In this document: piece by piece, positions 10,979-24,800 of the stretch | Layout: each line of letters starts with the position of its first letter | Position numbering within the stretch: the first letter of the stretch is position 1 | NCBI GenBank assembly: GCA_037893245.1 | Contig: JBAIAA010000351.1 | Span: forward strand, 496,001 to 560,000 | Origin: Crossaster papposus | Taxonomy: Eukaryota; Echinodermata; Asteroidea; Velatida; Solasteridae | Direction of reading: 5' to 3' | DNA: 64,000 nt | Made by a program: the position numbers and the translations under genes | Notes under the pieces: model-generated | Told to the model about the DNA's origin: nothing | Seen by the model: the letters and a program-made list of their open reading frames with translations, nothing else | The model's database searches: none

Positions 10979-12877
10979 AATCCTATCGGCTTGATCTGTT
11001 AGCTAAGCTTGATAGAATCCAAGGTATTATATTCCCATCGACCCAGTCCTATCGGCCTGACCTTAGCTAAGCTGGATAGAATCCAAGGTATTCATATTCC
11101 TATCGACCCAATCCTACCGGCCTGACCTAATAGCTAAGCTGGATAGAATCCACGGTATTCATATAATAATAATAATTGGGGAGGCTAATCATCCTTACTT
11201 GCAGCTGGTGTGCTGAATTGCGAAGGATGCAAGTGACACCCAATGACTGTTCATGTGTCACGTCACATTAAAGAACCATTTTTTCAAAAGAACCTAAAAA
11301 CAAATGTAAACATTGGTTTTTATGTTGATTATTTCCTAACGTTTCCAAAAATGTATAGTTTAGCAAATCTACACACAACAGTGAACGAAACTTTCAATAT
11401 GTACATTATGAACCTGACTTGGAGGCAAGGGCTTTACACACAAGCCACCCAACCAATCCTATCGGCTTGATCTGTTAGCTAAGCTTGATAGAATCCAAGG
11501 TATTATATTCCCATCGACCCAGTCCTATCGGCCTGACCTTAGCTAAGCTGGATAGAATCCAAGGTATTCATATTCCCATCGACCCAATCCTACCGGCCTG
11601 ACCTAATAGCTAAGCTGGATAGAATCCACGGTATTCATATAATAATAATAATTGGGGAGGCTAATCATCCTTACTTGCAGCTGGTGTGCTGAATTGCGAA
11701 GGATGCAAGTGACACCCAATGACTGTTCATGTGTCACGTCACATTAAAGAACCATTTTTTCAAAAGAACCTAAAAACAAATGTAAACATTGGTTTTTATG
11801 TTGATTATTTCCTAACGTTTCCAAAAATGTATAGTTTAGCAAATCTACACAAACAGTGAACGAAACTTTCAATATGTACATTATGAACCTGACTTGGAGG
11901 CAAGGGCTTTACACACAAGCCACCCAACCAATCCTATCGGCTTGATCTGTTAGCTAAGCTTGATAGAATCCAAGGTATTATATTCCCATCAACCCAGTCC
12001 TATCGGCCTGACCTTAGCAGCTGGATAGAATCCAAGGTATTCATATTCCCATCGACCCAATCCTACCGGCCTGACCTAATAGCTAAGCTGGATAGAATCC
12101 ACGGTATTCATATAATAATAATAATTGGGGAGGCTAATCATCCTTAATTGCAGCTGGTGTGCTGAATTGCGAAGGATGCAAGTGACACCCAATGACTGTT
12201 CATGTGTCACGTCACATTAAAGAACCATTTTTTCAAAAGAACCTAAAAACAAATGTAAACATTGGTTTTTATGTTGATTATTTCCTAACGTTTCCAAAAA
12301 TGTATAGTTTAGCAAATCTACACAAACAGTGAACGAAACTTTCAATATGTACATTATGAACCTGACTTGGAGGCAAGGGCTTTACACACAAGCCACCCAA
12401 CCAATCCTATCGGCTTGATCTGTTAGCTAAGCTTGATAGAATCCAAGGTATTATATTCCCATCGACCCAGTCCTATCGGCCTGACCTTAGCTAAGCTGGA
12501 TAGAATCCAAGGTATTCATATTCCCATCGACCCAATCCTACCGGCCTGACCTAATAGCTAAGCTGGATAGAATCCACGGTATTCATATAATAATAATAAT
12601 TGGGGAGGCTAATCATCCTTACTTGCAGCTGGTGTGCTGAATTGCGAAGGATGCAAGTGACACCCAATGACTGTTCATGTGTCACGTCACATTAAAGAAC
12701 CATTTTTTCAAAAGAACCTAAAAACAAATGTAAACATTGGTTTTTATGTTGATTATTTCCTAACGTTTCCAAAAATGTATAGTTTAGCAAATCTACACAA
12801 ACAGTGAACGAAACTTTCAATATGTACATTATGAACCTGACTTGGAGGCAAGGGCTTTACACACAAGCCACCCAACT

Positions 12878-13221
12878 AATCCTATCGGCCTGACCTAATA
12901 GCTAAGCTGGATAGAATCCACGGTATTCATATAATAATAATAATTGGGGAGGCTAATCATCCTTACTTGCAGCTGGTGTGCTGAATTGCGAAGGATGCAA
13001 GTGACACCCAATGACTGTTCATGTGTCACGTCACATTAAAGAATCTTTTTTTCAAAAGAACCTAAAAACAAATGTAAACATTGGTTTTTATGTTGATTAT
13101 TTCCTAACGTTTCCAAAAATGTATAGTTTAGCAAATCTACACAAACAGTGAACGAAACTTTCAATATGTACATTATGAACCTGACTTGGAGGCAAGGGCT
13201 TTACACACAAGCCACCCAACC
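12878..13221 (+). repeat. Short monomer (344 bp), copy 3
   Basis: Third copy of the short form, 2243 bp (five monomers) after copy 2. The D part reads AAGAATCTTTTTTT-like where copies 1, 2 and 4 read AAGAATCATT, a private substitution. Confidence 0.92.
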
Positions 13222-14282
13222 AATCCTATCGGCTTGATCTGTTAGCTAAGCTTGATAGAATCCAAGGTATTATATTCCCATCGACCCAGTCCTATCGGCC
13301 TGACCTTAGCTAAGCTGGATAGAATCCAAGGTATTCATATTCCCATCGACCCAATCCTACCGGCCTGACCTAATAGCTAAGCTGGATAGAATCCACGGTA
13401 TTCATATAATAATAATAATTGGGGAGGCTAATCATCCTTACTTGCAGCTGGTGTGCTGAATTGCGAAGGATGCAAGTGACACCCAATGACTGTTCATGTG
13501 TCACGTCACATTAAAGAACCATTTTTTCAAAAGAACCTAAAAACAAATGTAAACATTGGTTTTTATGTTGATTATTTCCTAACGTTTCCAAAAATGTATA
13601 GTTTAGCAAATCTACACAAACAGTGAACGAAACTTTCAATATGTACATTATGAACCTGACTTGGAGGCAAGGGCTTTACACACAAGCCACCCAACCAATC
13701 CTATCGGCTTGATCTGTTAGCTAAGCTTGATAGAATCCAAGGTATTATATTCCCATCGACCCAGTCCTATCGGCCTGACCTTAGCTAAGCTGGATAGAAT
13801 CCAAGGTATTCATATTCCCATCGACCCAATCCTACCGGCCTGACCTAATAGCTAAGCTGGATAGAATCCACGGTATTCATATAATAATAATAATTGGGGA
13901 GGCTAATCATCCTTACTTGCAGCTGGTGTGCTGAATTGCGAACGATGCAAGTGACACCCAATGACTGTTCATGTGTCACGTCACATTAAAGAACCATTTT
14001 TTCAAAAGAACCTAAAAACAAATGTAAACATTGGTTTTTATGTTGATTATTTCCTAACGTTTCCAAAAATGTATAGTTTAGCAAATCTACACAAACAGTG
14101 AACGAAACTTTCAATATGTACATTATGAACCTGACTTGGAGGCAAGGGCTTTACACACAAGCCACCCAACCAATCCTATCGGCTTGATCTGTTAGCTAAG
14201 CTTGATAGAATCCAAGGTATTATATTCCCATCGACCCAGTCCTATCGGCCTGACCTTAGCTAAGCTGGATAGAATCCAAGGT

Positions 14283-14288
14283 ACCGGT
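14283..14288 (+). other. 6-bp insertion in sub-repeat B
   Basis: One B copy reads AAGGTACCGGTATTC instead of AAGGTATTC, a 6-bp gain that resembles the CTACCGG segment of the neighbouring sub-repeat. It is unique in the window. The exact base boundaries are ambiguous because of the repeated GGTA. Confidence 0.7.
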
Positions 14289-15600
14289 ATTCATATTCCC
14301 ATCGACCCAATCCTACCGGTCTGACCTAATAGCTCAGCTGGATAGAATCCACGGTATTCATATAATAATAATAATTGGGGAGGCTAATCATCCTTACTTG
14401 CAGCTGGTGTGCTGAATTGCGAAGGATGCAAGTGACACCCAATGACTGTTCATGTGTCACGTCACATTAAAGAACCATTTTTTCAAAAGAACCTAAAAAC
14501 AAATGTAAACATTGGTTTTTATGTTGATTATTTCCCAACGTTTCCAAAAATGTATAGTTTAGCAAATCTACACAAACAGTGAACGAAACTTTCAATATGT
14601 ACATTATGAACCTGACTTGGAGGCAAGGGCTTTACACACAAGCCACCCAACCAATCCTATCGGCTTGATCTGTTAGCTAAGCTTGATAGAATCCAAGGTA
14701 TTATATTCCCATCAACCCAGTCCTATCGGCCTGACCTTAGCAGCTGGATAGAATCCAAGGTATTCATATTCCCATCGACCCAATCCTACCGGCCTGACCT
14801 AATAGCTAAGCTGGATAGAATCCACGGTATTCATATAATAATAATAATTGGGGAGGCTAATCATCCTTAATTGCAGCTGGTGTGCTGAATTGCGAAGGAT
14901 GCAAGTGACACCCAATGACTGTTCATGTGTCACGTCACATTAAAGAACCATTTTTTCAAAAGAACCTAAAAACAAATGTAAACATTGGTTTTTATGTTGA
15001 TTATTTCCTAACGTTTCCAAAAATGTATAGTTTAGCAAATCTACACAAACAGTGAACGAAACTTTCAATATGTACATTATGAACCTGACTTGGAGGCAAG
15101 GGCTTTACACACAAGCCACCCAACCAATCCTATCGGCTTGATCTGTTAGCTAAGCTTGATAGAATCCAAGGTATTATATTCCCATCGACCCAGTCCTATC
15201 GGCCTGACCTTAGCTAAGCTGGATAGAATCCAAGGTATTCATATTCCCATCGACCCAATCCTACCGGCCTGACCTAATAGCTAAGCTGGATAGAATCCAC
15301 GGTATTCATATAATAATAATAATTGGGGAGGCTAATCATCCTTACTTGCAGCTGGTGTGCTGAATTGCGAAGGATGCAAGTGACACCCAATGACTGTTCA
15401 TGTGTCACGTCACATTAAAGAACCATTTTTTCAAAAGAACCTAAAAACAAATGTAAACATTGGTTTTTATGTTGATTATTTCCTAACGTTTCCAAAAATG
15501 TATAGTTTAGCAAATCTACACAAACAGTGAACGAAACTTTCAATATGTACATTATGAACCTGACTTGGAGGCAAGGGCTTTACACACAAGCCACCCAACT

Positions 15601-15944
15601 AATCCTATCGGCCTGACCTAATAGCTAAGCTGGATAGAATCCACGGTATTCATATAATAATAATAATTGGGGAGGCTAATCATCCTTACTTGCAGCTGGT
15701 GTGCTGAATTGCGAAGGATGCAAGTGACACCCAATGACTGTTCATGTGTCACGTCACATTAAAGAATCATTTTTTCAAAAGAACCTAAAAACAAATGTAA
15801 ACATTGGTTTTTATGTTGATTATTTCCTAACGTTTCCAAAAATGTATAGTTTAGCAAATCTACACAAACAGTGAACGAAACTTTCAATATGTACATTATG
15901 AACCTGACTTGGAGGCAAGGGCTTTACACACAAGCCACCCAACC
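15601..15944 (+). repeat. Short monomer (344 bp), copy 4
   Basis: Fourth and last copy of the short form, 2723 bp (six monomers, one with a 6-bp insertion) after copy 3. No further short monomer of this type appears to the right. Confidence 0.92.
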
Positions 15945-18882
15945 AATCCTATCGGCTTGATCTGTTAGCTAAGCTTGATAGAATCCAAGGTATTATATTC
16001 CCATCGACCCAGTCCTATCGGCCTGACCTTAGCTAAGCTGGATAGAATCCAAGGTATTCATATTCCCATCGACCCAATCCTACCGGCCTGACCTAATAGC
16101 TAAGCTGGATAGAATCCACGGTATTCATATAATAATAATAATTGGGGAGGCTAATCATCCTTACTTGCAGCTGGTGTGCTGAATTGCGAAGGATGCAAGT
16201 GACACCCAATGACTGTTCATGTGTCACGTCACATTAAAGAACCATTTTTTCAAAAGAACCTAAAAACAAATGTAAACATTGGTTTTTATGTTGATTATTT
16301 CCTAACGTTTCCAAAAATGTATAGTTTAGCAAATCTACACAAACAGTGAACGAAACTTTCAATATGTACATTATGAACCTGACTTGGAGGCAAGGGCTTT
16401 ACACACAAGCCACCCAACCAATCCTATCGGCTTGATCTGTTAGCTAAGCTTGATAGAATCCAAGGTATTATATTCCCATCGACCCAGTCCTATCGGCCTG
16501 ACCTTAGCTAAGCTGGATAGAATCCAAGGTATTCATATTCCCATCGACCCAATCCTACCGGCCTGACCTAATAGCTAAGCTGGATAGAATCCACGGTATT
16601 CATATAATAATAATAATTGGGGAGGCTAATCATCCTTACTTGCAGCTGGTGTGCTGAATTGCGAACGATGCAAGTGACACCCAATGACTGTTCATGTGTC
16701 ACGTCACATTAAAGAACCATTTTTTCAAAAGAACCTAAAAACAAATGTAAACATTGGTTTTTATGTTGATTATTTCCTAACGTTTCCAAAAATGTATAGT
16801 TTAGCAAATCTACACAAACAGTGAACGAAACTTTCAATATGTACATTATGAACCTGACTTGGAGGCAAGGGCTTTACACACAAGCCACCCAACCAATCCT
16901 ATCGGCTTGATCTGTTAGCTAAGCTTGATAGAATCCAAGGTATTATATTCCCATCGACCCAGTCCTATCGGCCTGACCTTAGCTAAGCTGGATAGAATCC
17001 AAGGTATTCATATTCCCATCGACCCAATCCTACCGGTCTGACCTAATAGCTCAGCTGGATAGAATCCACGGTATTCATATAATAATAATAATTGGGGAGG
17101 CTAATCATCCTTACTTGCAGCTGGTGTGCTGAATTGCGAAGGATGCAAGTGACACCCAATGACTGTTCATGTGTCACGTCACATTAAAGAACCATTTTTT
17201 CAAAAGAACCTAAAAACAAATGTAAACATTGGTTTTTATGTTGATTATTTCCCAACGTTTCCAAAAATGTATAGTTTAGCAAATCTACACAAACAGTGAA
17301 CGAAACTTTCAATATGTACATTATGAACCTGACTTGGAGGCAAGGGCTTTACACACAAGCCACCCAACCAATCCTATCGGCTTGATCTGTTAGCTAAGCT
17401 TGATAGAATCCAAGGTATTATATTCCCATCGACCCAGTCCTATCGGCCTGACCTTAGCTAAGCTGGATAGAATCCAAGGTATTCATATTCCCATCGACCC
17501 AATCCTACCGGCCTGACCTAATAGCTCAGCTGGATAGAATCCACGGTATTCATATAATAATAATAATTGGGGAGGCTAATCATCCTTACTTGCAGCTGGT
17601 GTGCTGAATTGCGAAGGATGCAAGTGACACCCAATGACTGTTCATGTGTCACGTCACATTAAAGAACCATTTTTTCAAAAGAACCTAAAAACAAATGTAA
17701 ACATTGGTTTTTATGTTGATTATTTCCCAACGTTTCCAAAAATGTATAGTTTAGCAAATCTACACAAACAGTGAACGAAACTTTCAATATGTACATTATG
17801 AACCTGACTTGGAGGCAAGGGCTTTACACACAAGCCACCCAACCAATCCTATCGGCTTGATCTGTTAGCTAAGCTTGATAGAATCCAAGGTATTATATTC
17901 CCATCGACCCAGTCCTATCGGCCTGACCTTAGCTAAGCTGGATAGAATCCAAGGTATTCATATTCCCATCGACCCAATCCTACCGGCCTGACCTAATAGC
18001 TAAGCTGGATAGAATCCACGGTATTCATATAATAATAATAATTGGGGAGGCTAATCATCCTTACTTGCAGCTGGTGTGCTGAATTGCGAACGATGCAAGT
18101 GACACCCAATGACTGTTCATGTGTCACGTCACATTAAAGAACCATTTTTTCAAAAGAACCTAAAAACAAATGTAAACATTGGTTTTTATGTTGATTATTT
18201 CCTAACGTTTCCAAAAATGTATAGTTTAGCAAATCTACACAAACAGTGAACGAAACTTTCAATATGTACATTATGAACCTGACTTGGAGGCAAGGGCTTT
18301 ACACACAAGCCACCCAACCAATCCTATCGGCTTGATCTGTTAGCTAAGCTTGATAGAATCCAAGGTATTATATTCCCATCGACCCAGTCCTATCGGCCTG
18401 ACCTTAGCTAAGCTGGATAGAATCCAAGGTATTCATATTCCCATCGACCCAATCCTACCGGCCTGACCTAATAGCTCAGCTGGATAGAATCCACGGTATT
18501 CATATAATAATAATAATTGGGGAGGCTAATCATCCTTACTTGCAGCTGGTGTGCTGAATTGCGAAGGATGCAAGTGACACCCAATGACTGTTCATGTGTC
18601 ACGTCACATTAAAGAACCATTTTTTCAAAAGAACCTAAAAACAAATGTAAACATTGGTTTTTATGTTGATTATTTCCCAACGTTTCCAAAAATGTATAGT
18701 TTAGCAAATCTACACAAACAGTGAACGAAACTTTCAATATGTACATTATGAACCTGACTTGGAGGCAAGGGCTTTACACACAAGCCACCCAACCAATCCT
18801 ATCGGCTTGATCTGTTAGCTAAGCTTGATAGAATCCAAGGTATTATATTCCCATCGACCCAGTCCTATCGGCCTGACCTTAG

Positions 18883-21800
18883 CAGCTGGATAGAATCCAA
18901 GGTATTCATATTCCCATCGACCCAATCCTACCGGCCTGACCTAATAGCTAAGCTGGATAGAATCCACGGTATTCATATAATAATAATAATTGGGGAGGCT
19001 AATCATCCTTACTTGCAGCTGGTGTGCTGAATTGCGAAGGATGCAAGTGACACCCAATGACTGTTCATGTGTCACGTCACATTAAAGAACCATTTTTTCA
19101 AAAGAACCTAAAAACAAATGTAAACATTGGTTTTTATGTTGATTATTTCCTAACGTTTCCAAAAATGTATAGTTTAGCAAATCTACACAAACAGTGAACG
19201 AAACTTTCAATATGTACATTATGAACCTGACTTGGAGGCAAGGGCTTTACACACAAGCCACCCAACCAATCCTATCGGCTTGATCTGTTAGCTAAGCTTG
19301 ATAGAATCCAAGGTATTATATTCCCATCGACCCAGTCCTATCGGCCTGACCTTAGCTAAGCTGGATAGAATCCAAGGTATTCATATTCCCATCGACCCAA
19401 TCCTACCGGCCTGACCTAATAGCTAAGCTGGATAGAATCCACGGTATTCATATAATAATAATAATTGGGGAGGCTAATCATCCTTACTTGCAGCTGGTGT
19501 GCTGAATTGCGAAGGATGCAAGTGACACCCAATGACTGTTCATGTGTCACGTCACATTAAAGAACCATTTTTTCAAAAGAACCTAAAAACAAATGTAAAC
19601 ATTGGTTTTTATGTTGATTATTTCCTAACGTTTCCAAAAATGTATAGTTTAGCAAATCTACACAAACAGTGAACGAAACTTTCAATATGTACATTATGAA
19701 CCTGACTTGGAGGCAAGGGCTTTACACACAAGCCACCCAACCAATCCTATCGGCTTGATCTGTTAGCTAAGCTTGATAGAATCCAAGGTATTATATTCCC
19801 ATCGACCCAGTCCTATCGGCCTGACCTTAGCAGCTGGATAGAATCCAAGGTATTCATATTCCCATCGACCCAATCCTACCGGCCTGACCTAATAGCTAAG
19901 CTGGATAGAATCCACGGTATTCATATAATAATAATAATTGGGGAGGCTAATCATCCTTACTTGCAGCTGGTGTGCTGAATTGCGAAGGATGCAAGTGACA
20001 CCCAATGACTGTTCATGTGTCACGTCACATTAAAGAACCATTTTTTCAAAAGAACCTAAAAACAAATGTAAACATTGGTTTTTATGTTGATTATTTCCTA
20101 ACGTTTCCAAAAATGTATAGTTTAGCAAATCTACACAAACAGTGAACGAAACTTTCAATATGTACATTATGAACCTGACTTGGAGGCAAGGGCTTTACAC
20201 ACAAGCCACCCAACCAATCCTATCGGCTTGATCTGTTAGCTAAGCTTGATAGAATCCAAGGTATTATATTCCCATCGACCCAGTCCTATCGGCCTGACCT
20301 TAGCTAAGCTGGATAGAATCCAAGGTATTCATATTCCCATCGACCCAATCCTACCGGCCTGACCTAATAGCTAAGCTGGATAGAATCCACAATATTCATA
20401 TAATAATAATAATTGGGGAGGCTAATCATCCTTACTTGCAGCTGGTGTGCTGAATTGCGAAGGATGCAAGTGACACCCAATGACTGTTCATGTGTCACGT
20501 CACATTAAAGAACCATTTTTTCAAAAGAACCTAAAAACAAATGTAAACATTGGTTTTTATGTTGATTATTTCCTAACGTTTCCAAAAATGTATAGTTTAG
20601 CAAATCTACACAAACAGTGAACGAAACTTTCAATATGTACATTATGAACCTGACTTGGAGGCAAGGGCTTTACACACAAGCCACCCAACCAATCCTATCG
20701 GCTTGATCTGTTAGCTAAGCTTGATAGAATCCAAGGTATTATATTCCCATCGACCCAGTCCTATCGGCCTGACCTTAGCTAAGCTGGATAGAATCCAAGG
20801 TATTCATATTCCCATCGACCCAATCCTACCGGCCTGACCTAATAGCTAAGCTGGATAGAATCCACGGTATTCATATAATAATAATAATTGGGGAGGCTAA
20901 TCATCCTTACTTGCAGCTGGTGTGCTGAATTGCGAAGGATGCAAGTGACACCCAATGACTGTTCATGTGTCACGTCACATTAAAGAACCATTTTTTCAAA
21001 AGAACCTAAAAACAAATGTAAACATTGGTTTTTATGTTGATTATTTCCTAACGTTTCCAAAAATGTATAGTTTAGCAAATCTACACAAACAGTGAACGAA
21101 ACTTTCAATATGTACATTATGAACCTGACTTGGAGGCAAGGGCTTTACACACAAGCCACCCAACCAATCCTATCGGCTTGATCTGTTAGCTAAGCTTGAT
21201 AGAATCCAAGGTATTATATTCCCATCGACCCAGTCCTATCGGCCTGACCTTAGCTAAGCTGGATAGAATCCAAGGTATTCATATTCCCATCGACCCAATC
21301 CTACCGGCCTGACCTAATAGCTAAGCTGGATAGAATCCACGGTATTCATATAATAATAATAATTGGGGAGGCTAATCATCCTTACTTGCAGCTGGTGTGC
21401 TGAATTGCGAAGGATGCAAGTGACACCCAATGACTGTTCATGTGTCACGTCACATTAAAGAACCATTTTTTCAAAAGAACCTAAAAACAAATGTAAACAT
21501 TGGTTTTTATGTTGATTATTTCCTAACGTTTCCAAAAATGTATAGTTTAGCAAATCTACACAAACAGTGAACGAAACTTTCAATATGTACATTATGAACC
21601 TGACTTGGAGGCAAGGGCTTTACACACAAGCCACCCAACCAATCCTATCGGCTTGATCTGTTAGCTAAGCTTGATAGAATCCAAGGTATTATATTCCCAT
21701 CGACCCAGTCCTATCGGCCTGACCTTAGCTAAGCTGGATAGAATCCAAGGTATTCATATTCCCATCGACCCAATCCTACCGGCCTGACCTAATAGCTAAG

Positions 21801-24800
21801 CTGGATAGAATCCACGGTATTCATATAATAATAATAATTGGGGAGGCTAATCATCCTTACTTGCAGCTGGTGTGCTGAATTGCGAAGGATGCAAGTGACA
21901 CCCAATGACTGTTCATGTGTCACGTCACATTAAAGAACCATTTTTTCAAAAGAACCTAAAAACAAATGTAAACATTGGTTTTTATGTTGATTATTTCCTA
22001 ACGTTTCCAAAAATGTATAGTTTAGCAAATCTACACAAACAGTGAACGAAACTTTCAATATGTACATTATGAACCTGACTTGGAGGCAAGGGCTTTACAC
22101 ACAAGCCACCCAACCAATCCTATCGGCTTGATCTGTTAGCTAAGCTTGATAGAATCCAAGGTATTATATTCCCATCGACCCAGTCCTATCGGCCTGACCT
22201 TAGCTAAGCTGGATAGAATCCAAGGTATTCATATTCCCATCGACCCAATCCTACCGGCCTGACCTAATAGCTAAGCTGGATAGAATCCACGGTATTCATA
22301 TAATAATAATAATTGGGGAGGCTAATCATCCTTACTTGCAGCTGGTGTGCTGAATTGCGAAGGATGCAAGTGACACCCAATGACTGTTCATGTGTCACGT
22401 CACATTAAAGAACCATTTTTTCAAAAGAACCTAAAAACAAATGTAAACATTGGTTTTTATGTTGATTATTTCCTAACGTTTCCAAAAATGTATAGTTTAG
22501 CAAATCTACACAAACAGTGAACGAAACTTTCAATATGTACATTATGAACCTGACTTGGAGGCAAGGGCTTTACACACAAGCCACCCAACCAATCCTATCG
22601 GCTTGATCTGTTAGCTAAGCTTGATAGAATCCAAGGTATTATATTCCCATCGACCCAGTCCTATCGGCCTGACCTTAGCAGCTGGATAGAATCCAAGGTA
22701 TTCATATTCCCATCGACCCAATCCTACCGGCCTGACCTAATAGCTAAGCTGGATAGAATCCACGGTATTCATATAATAATAATAATTGGGGAGGCTAATC
22801 ATCCTTACTTGCAGCTGGTGTGCTGAATTGCGAAGGATGCAAGTGACACCCAATGACTGTTCATGTGTCGCGTCACATTAAAGAACCATTTTTTCAAAAG
22901 AACCTAAAAACAAATGTAAACATTGGTTTTTATGTTGATTATTTCCTAACGTTTCCAAAAATGTATAGTTTAGCAAATCTACACAAACAGTGAACGAAAC
23001 TTTCAATATGTACATTATGAACCTGACTTGGAGGCAAGGGCTTTACACACAAGCCACCCAACCAATCCTATCGGCTTGATCTGTTAGCTAAGCTTGATAG
23101 AATCCAAGGTATTATATTCCCATCGACCCAGTCCTATCGGCCTGACCTTAGCTAAGCTGGATAGAATCCAAGGTATTCATATTCCCATCGACCCAATCCT
23201 ACCGGCCTGACCTAATAGCTAAGCTGGATAGAATCCACGGTATTCATATAATAATAATAATTGGGGAGGCTAATCATCCTTACTTGCAGCTGGTGTGCTG
23301 AATTGCGAAGGATGCAAGTGACACCCAATGACTGTTCATGTGTCACGTCACATTAAAGAACCATTTTTTCAAAAGAACCTAAAAACAAATGTAAACATTG
23401 GTTTTTATGTTGATTATTTCCTAACGTTTCCAAAAATGTATAGTTTAGCAAATCTACACAAACAGTGAACGAAACTTTCAATATGTACATTATGAACCTG
23501 ACTTGGAGGCAAGGGCTTTACACACAAGCCACCCAACCAATCCTATCGGCTTGATCTGTTAGCTAAGCTTGATAGAATCCAAGGTATTATATTCCCATCG
23601 ACCCAGTCCTATCGGCCTGACCTTAGCAGCTGGATAGAATCCAAGGTATTCATATTCCCATCGACCCAATCCTACCGGCCTGACCTAATAGCTAAGCTGG
23701 ATAGAATCCACGGTATTCATATAATAATAATAATTGGGGAGGCTAATCATCCTTACTTGCAGCTGGTGTGCTGAATTGCGAAGGATGCAAGTGACACCCA
23801 ATGACTGTTCATGTGTCACGTCACATTAAAGAACCATTTTTTCAAAAGAACCTAAAAACAAATGTAAACATTGGTTTTTATGTTGATTATTTCCTAACGT
23901 TTCCAAAAATGTATAGTTTAGCAAATCTACACAAACAGTGAACGAAACTTTCAATATGTACATTATGAACCTGACTTGGAGGCAAGGGCTTTACACACAA
24001 GCCACCCAACCAATCCTATCGGCTTGATCTGTTAGCTAAGCTTGATAGAATCCAAGGTATTATATTCCCATCGACCCAGTCCTATCGGCCTGACCTTAGC
24101 TAAGCTGGATAGAATCCAAGGTATTCATATTCCCATCGACCCAATCCTACCGGCCTGACCTAATAGCTAAGCTGGATAGAATCCACAATATTCATATAAT
24201 AATAATAATTGGGGAGGCTAATCATCCTTACTTGCAGCTGGTGTGCTGAATTGCGAAGGATGCAAGTGACACCCAATGACTGTTCATGTGTCACGTCACA
24301 TTAAAGAACCATTTTTTCAAAAGAACCTAAAAACAAATGTAAACATTGGTTTTTATGTTGATTATTTCCTAACGTTTCCAAAAATGTATAGTTTAGCAAA
24401 TCTACACAAACAGTGAACGAAACTTTCAATATGTACATTATGAACCTGACTTGGAGGCAAGGGCTTTACACACAAGCCACCCAACCAATCCTATCGGCTT
24501 GATCTGTTAGCTAAGCTTGATAGAATCCAAGGTATTATATTCCCATCGACCCAGTCCTATCGGCCTGACCTTAGCTAAGCTGGATAGAATCCAAGGTATT
24601 CATATTCCCATCGACCCAATCCTACCGGCCTGACCTAATAGCTAAGCTGGATAGAATCCACGGTATTCATATAATAATAATAATTGGGGAGGCTAATCAT
24701 CCTTACTTGCAGCTGGTGTGCTGAATTGCGAAGGATGCAAGTGACACCCAATGACTGTTCATGTGTCACGTCACATTAAAGAACCATTTTTTCAAAAGAA

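Larger units (their letters stand above)
6967..15944 (+). repeat. Irregular HOR region anchored by short monomers (8-, 5-, 6-mer)
   Basis: Three successive HOR units start at short monomers 6967, 10635 and 12878, with lengths 3668, 2243 and 2723 bp. Each ends with the same series: a TTAGCAG monomer that also carries TTAATTGCAG, one ordinary monomer, then the next short monomer. Internal monomers with GCGAACGATGC, AGCTCAGCTGG and TTTCCCAACG recur in two of the three. The units differ by whole monomers gained or lost, as expected from unequal crossing over in register. Confidence 0.8.

Noticed and set aside
11243..11470. 75-codon open frame in a satellite monomer (identical one at 38987-39214)
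   Set aside because: It exists only because a 1-bp insertion shifts past a stop present in all other monomers. No domain, start context or family resemblance.
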